A stretch of 64,000 nt of DNA from Agromyces sp. H66 (lineage in GTDB: Bacteria; Actinomycetota; Actinomycetes; Actinomycetales; Microbacteriaceae): the NCBI RefSeq assembly GCF_004959775.1, contig NZ_SJZG01000007.1, forward strand, positions 113,302 to 177,301, read 5' to 3'. The notes under the pieces are model-generated. The model saw nothing but the letters and a program-made list of their open reading frames with translations, did not search any database and was not told where the DNA came from. The translations under genes and the position numbers were made by a program. Numbering within the stretch: the first letter of the stretch is position 1; each line of letters begins with the position of its first letter. Positions 61,653 through 64,000 of this stretch are shown one piece after another.

Positions 61653-62528
61653 TCAGATCACGCGGCAGTGCGTGGTGAGCGAGCCGATGCCCTCGATGCT
61701 GACCGTCACGGTCGAGCCGTCGCGCAGGAAGACCTGGGGGTTTCTGGAGTACCCGGCGCCGCCGGGGCTGCCCGTGGAGATGAGCGTGCCGGGGGGAATC
61801 GTCGCCGAGCGCGACAGGTAGGAGATGATCTCGGCCACCGTGCGCACCATCTCGTTCGTCGAGGCATCCTGCAGGATGCGGCCGTCGAGGTTCGTGGTGA
61901 GCCAGAGATCCTGCGGATCGGGGATCTCGTCGGAGGTGACCACGACGGGGCCCGTGGGCGTGAAGCCGTCGAAGGACTTGCAGCGCGACCACTGCGCCTC
62001 GCTGAACTGCAGGTCGCGCGCCGTGATGTCGTTGACGACGGTGTAGCCCCACACGTAGTCGAGTGCATCGCGCACGTGCACGCCGCGTGCCGGGCGCCCG
62101 ATGATCACGCCGAGCTCCGCCTCGTAGTCGACCTGTTTGGTGAGATCCTCGGGCCAGGCGGTGGTGGCGCCGTGACCCGTGAGCGAGTTCGGCCACAGCG
62201 AGAAGATGGTCATGGCGGTCTCGCTTCGAAGCTTCAGCTCGGAGGCGTGCGCGGCGTAGTTGGCGCCGATCGCGATGATCTGGGCCGGCCGCAGCACCGC
62301 CGACGAGTGTCGCAGCTCATGCACCGGGGTCAGCGAAGCGCCCGCGGCGAGGGCCGTGTCAACGGCCTCGCGCACCTCGGCCAGCCCGCCGGGGCCGCGC
62401 TCGATGAGGTCCTGCAGGTCGCGCGGCGGGGCCTCCATGACCTCGTCGAGGAAGAGTGCCGCCTCAGCCACGACCACCGAGAGTCGAGGGGTGTGCTGGC
62501 CTTCGACTCTCAGGTGCGCGAACTTCAC
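61653..62528 (-). CDS. Fumarylacetoacetate hydrolase-family protein
   Basis: A 291-residue FAH-fold protein. The metal site residues are in DYEAELGVIIG (Glu pair near residues 133-143) and the preceding IAIGANYAAHASE; the C-terminal ISTGSPGGAGYSRNP corresponds to the substrate loop. Activities in the family include 2-keto-3-deoxy-fuconate hydrolase, acylpyruvase and oxaloacetate decarboxylase; which applies is not clear. GTG 62528 lies six bases after TAGCCT on the minus strand (leaderless). Confidence 0.87.
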   Translation of the reverse strand: MKFAHLRVEGQHTPRLSVVVAEAALFLDEVMEAPPRDLQDLIERGPGGLAEVREAVDTALAAGASLTPVHELRHSSAVLRPAQIIAIGANYAAHASELKLRSETAMTIFSLWPNSLTGHGATTAWPEDLTKQVDYEAELGVIIGRPARGVHVRDALDYVWGYTVVNDITARDLQFSEAQWSRCKSFDGFTPTGPVVVTSDEIPDPQDLWLTTNLDGRILQDASTNEMVRTVAEIISYLSRSATIPPGTLISTGSPGGAGYSRNPQVFLRDGSTVTVSIEGIGSLTTHCRVI

Positions 62529-62624
62529 CCGTTCAGGCTATCGGGCGCCCGGCGGGCGAAAGCTGAGTGCGGTGCACAACGAAGCCGTGTGCGCGCGCGA
62601 GGGCGTCGACAAGCCGCACGGGCG

Positions 62625-64000
62625 TCATGCCGTTGCGTCTGCCGCCGCGGCACGCCAGAGGTGCATCGACGCGTAGCTTCGCCACGGCGCCCAGCGCAGT
62701 CCGGCGACGTCGAGATCCCTCGCCGCGTTCGGAAGCCCGAGGCGTGCGGCGCCGTTGCGCAGCGCGAGGTCGCTCGTGAGCAGGATGTCGGGGGCTCGGG
62801 TGACCCGCATGGCGAGGTAGCCGGCCGTCCACGGGCCGATGCCCGGCACCGCGAGGAGGTCGGCGACGAGCTCGTCGCGGTCGCGTTCGGGTGCCACCAC
62901 GAGGTCGCCGGAGTCGAGCCGTCGCGCCACGTCGACGATCGTGCGGATGCGGGCCCGAGGTCCGCGCAGCACCGCCTCGCCCTCCTCGGCGATCGCACTC
63001 GCGGTCGGGAAGAGCAGGTCGGGCTCGTCGCCCCGCGCGGTCGGCACCCGCTCGCCGAGCTCGGCCGCCAGACGGCCCAGCGCGGTGCGTGCCGACGCGA
63101 CCGAGACCTGCTGCCCGACGAGCGCGCGGAACACCAGTTCGTGGGCGTCGAGGCTTCCGGGCACGCGCATGCCGGGCACGGCGGCGACGGATGCCGCGAG
63201 CGCGGGGTCGCCCGCGAGCGCCGCGTCGATCGCCACGGCGTCGGCGTCGAGGTCGAACAGGCGCCGGACGCGCGCCACGAGCGGCGCGAGGTCGGCGAGG
63301 GTGGAGAGCCGCGCCTCGACGTCGACGGCGGGCGCGCCGGGGTCGTCGTTCGACGTGAGGCGTACCAGCGCCGGCCCTCCGGGCAGGCGCAGGGTGCGCC
63401 GGTATGCGTCGGCGCCGGCCGCCTCGACGCCGGGGAGCGCCCGCGCCCGAAGCCACGCGAACACCCCGGCGGCGTCGAACGGCGGCCTGGCGGGCAGGCG
63501 CAGCCGCACGATGCCGCCCGCGTCGGCGTGGACCGCTGCGGCCGGGTCATCGGGCCGGCTCGCCCGCCCCCGCCGCCGCAGACGCGCCGCCGCCCGGAGC
63601 TCGAGGGGGCTGCGCTCGTAGACCTCGCGGATGGTGTCGTTGAACTGGCGCACGCTGCCGAAGCCCGACGCGAACGCGACGTCGGCAACGGGCAGGGTCG
63701 TGCCGGTCAGCAGCGACCGCGCCGTCTGCGCCCGATGCGCGCGGGAGAGGGCGAGGGGGCCCGCGCCGAGTTCTGCCGTGAGCACCCGGGTGAGGTGACG
63801 CGGCGTGTAACCCAGGCGTGCCGCGAGCCCGGGCACGCCCTCGCGTTCGACGACGCCGTCGGCGATGAGCCGCATGGCGCGGGCGGCGAGGTCATCGCGC
63901 AGGTCCCACTGGGGGGAGCCCGGCACGGCGTCGGGCAGGCACCGCTTGCACGCGCGGAGCCCCGCCTCGTGCGCGGCCGCGGCCGTGAGGTAGAAGCTCA
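62625..64000 (-). CDS. Ada-type regulator/AlkA glycosylase fusion (5' end outside window)
   Basis: The minus-strand frame runs open to the window edge. The visible 458 residues hold the end of an Ada zinc domain ([12 protein letters not shown], the last two Cys ligands), an AraC-type helix-turn-helix ([20 protein letters not shown] ... [18 protein letters not shown]), and an AlkA N-terminal domain and helix-hairpin-helix ([18 protein letters not shown]) with the catalytic Asp in [10 protein letters not shown]. It would remove alkylated bases and sense methyl phosphotriesters in DNA. An internal GTG at 63926 would cut off the zinc domain and is not the real start. Confidence 0.9.
   Translation of the reverse strand, partial: SFYLTAAAAHEAGLRACKRCLPDAVPGSPQWDLRDDLAARAMRLIADGVVEREGVPGLAARLGYTPRHLTRVLTAELGAGPLALSRAHRAQTARSLLTGTTLPVADVAFASGFGSVRQFNDTIREVYERSPLELRAAARLRRRGRASRPDDPAAAVHADAGGIVRLRLPARPPFDAAGVFAWLRARALPGVEAAGADAYRRTLRLPGGPALVRLTSNDDPGAPAVDVEARLSTLADLAPLVARVRRLFDLDADAVAIDAALAGDPALAASVAAVPGMRVPGSLDAHELVFRALVGQQVSVASARTALGRLAAELGERVPTARGDEPDLLFPTASAIAEEGEAVLRGPRARIRTIVDVARRLDSGDLVVAPERDRDELVADLLAVPGIGPWTAGYLAMRVTRAPDILLTSDLALRNGAARLGLPNAARDLDVAGLRWAPWRSYASMHLWRAAAADATA

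Noticed and set aside
62625..63926. Start of the AlkA gene at GTG 63926.
   Set aside because: The frame continues upstream with [12 protein letters not shown], the end of an Ada zinc domain, so the gene extends beyond the window.

Overview
The window comes from a high-GC Gram-positive bacterium of the Actinomycetia, most likely Microbacteriaceae (an Agromyces-, Microbacterium- or Leifsonia-like organism). This is inferred from the very high GC, frequent GTG starts, the run proS...nusA-ylxR-infB-rbfA...truB...ribF, short MutY, DUF1206 and DUF2207 proteins, and many genes whose start codon lies 6-8 nt after a TANNNT -10 box (leaderless transcripts). No rRNA, tRNA, CRISPR array, insertion sequence or prophage was seen. 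It reads as chromosomal core with small catabolic islands.

Layout. (1) 1-10387: a tightly overlapping plus-strand operon with a branched-chain/hydrophobic-acid ABC importer (end of the binding protein, livG, livF, livH, livM), an acyl-CoA synthetase, a TetR regulator, a 3-hydroxybutyrate-dehydrogenase-like SDR, two alpha/beta hydrolases and a 3-oxoacid CoA-transferase. It looks like uptake and CoA activation of a carboxylic acid feeding acetoacetyl-CoA. (2) 10502-21423: a lipoprotein, ispG, a glycosyltransferase, an RNB ribonuclease, proS, a DUF1206 membrane protein, an AGCS symporter, and a second glycosyltransferase beside a TetR gene with a doubled operator. (3) 21490-32758: the translation block nusA-ylxR-infB-rbfA, then a DUF559 protein, mutY, a P-loop kinase, a ketopantoate-reductase-like gene, truB and ribF. 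(4) 32801-45776: an unknown gene and an MFS gene on overlapping divergent promoters, a ROK kinase, a SorC regulator with deoC and two aldehyde dehydrogenase genes (the second lacks its catalytic domain), a GDPD, a macrodomain protein, a CsoR-type metal sensor and a DUF2207 protein. (5) 45797-52132: an SNF2 helicase, pfkA, a NUDIX hydrolase and a Pit phosphate transporter. (6) 52199-59104: a gamma-glutamylation amine catabolic cluster (glutamine-synthetase-like ligase, gamma-Glu hydrolase, ALDH, SDR, FadR-type regulator and a divergent APC permease) with two matched operators in the divergent promoter. (7) 59229-64000: aspA, a small secreted acidic protein, an FAH-family hydrolase and an Ada-AlkA repair protein cut by the window end.

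The most interesting system is region 6. It has the gamma-glutamyl ligase, ALDH and hydrolase of the Puu pathway but no flavin amine oxidase, and an SDR takes its place. That fits an amino alcohol such as ethanolamine better than putrescine. Two window-wide signals also deserve attention: widespread leaderless promoters, which fix many starts, and strong over-use of the octamer CGGATGCC/GGCATCCG.
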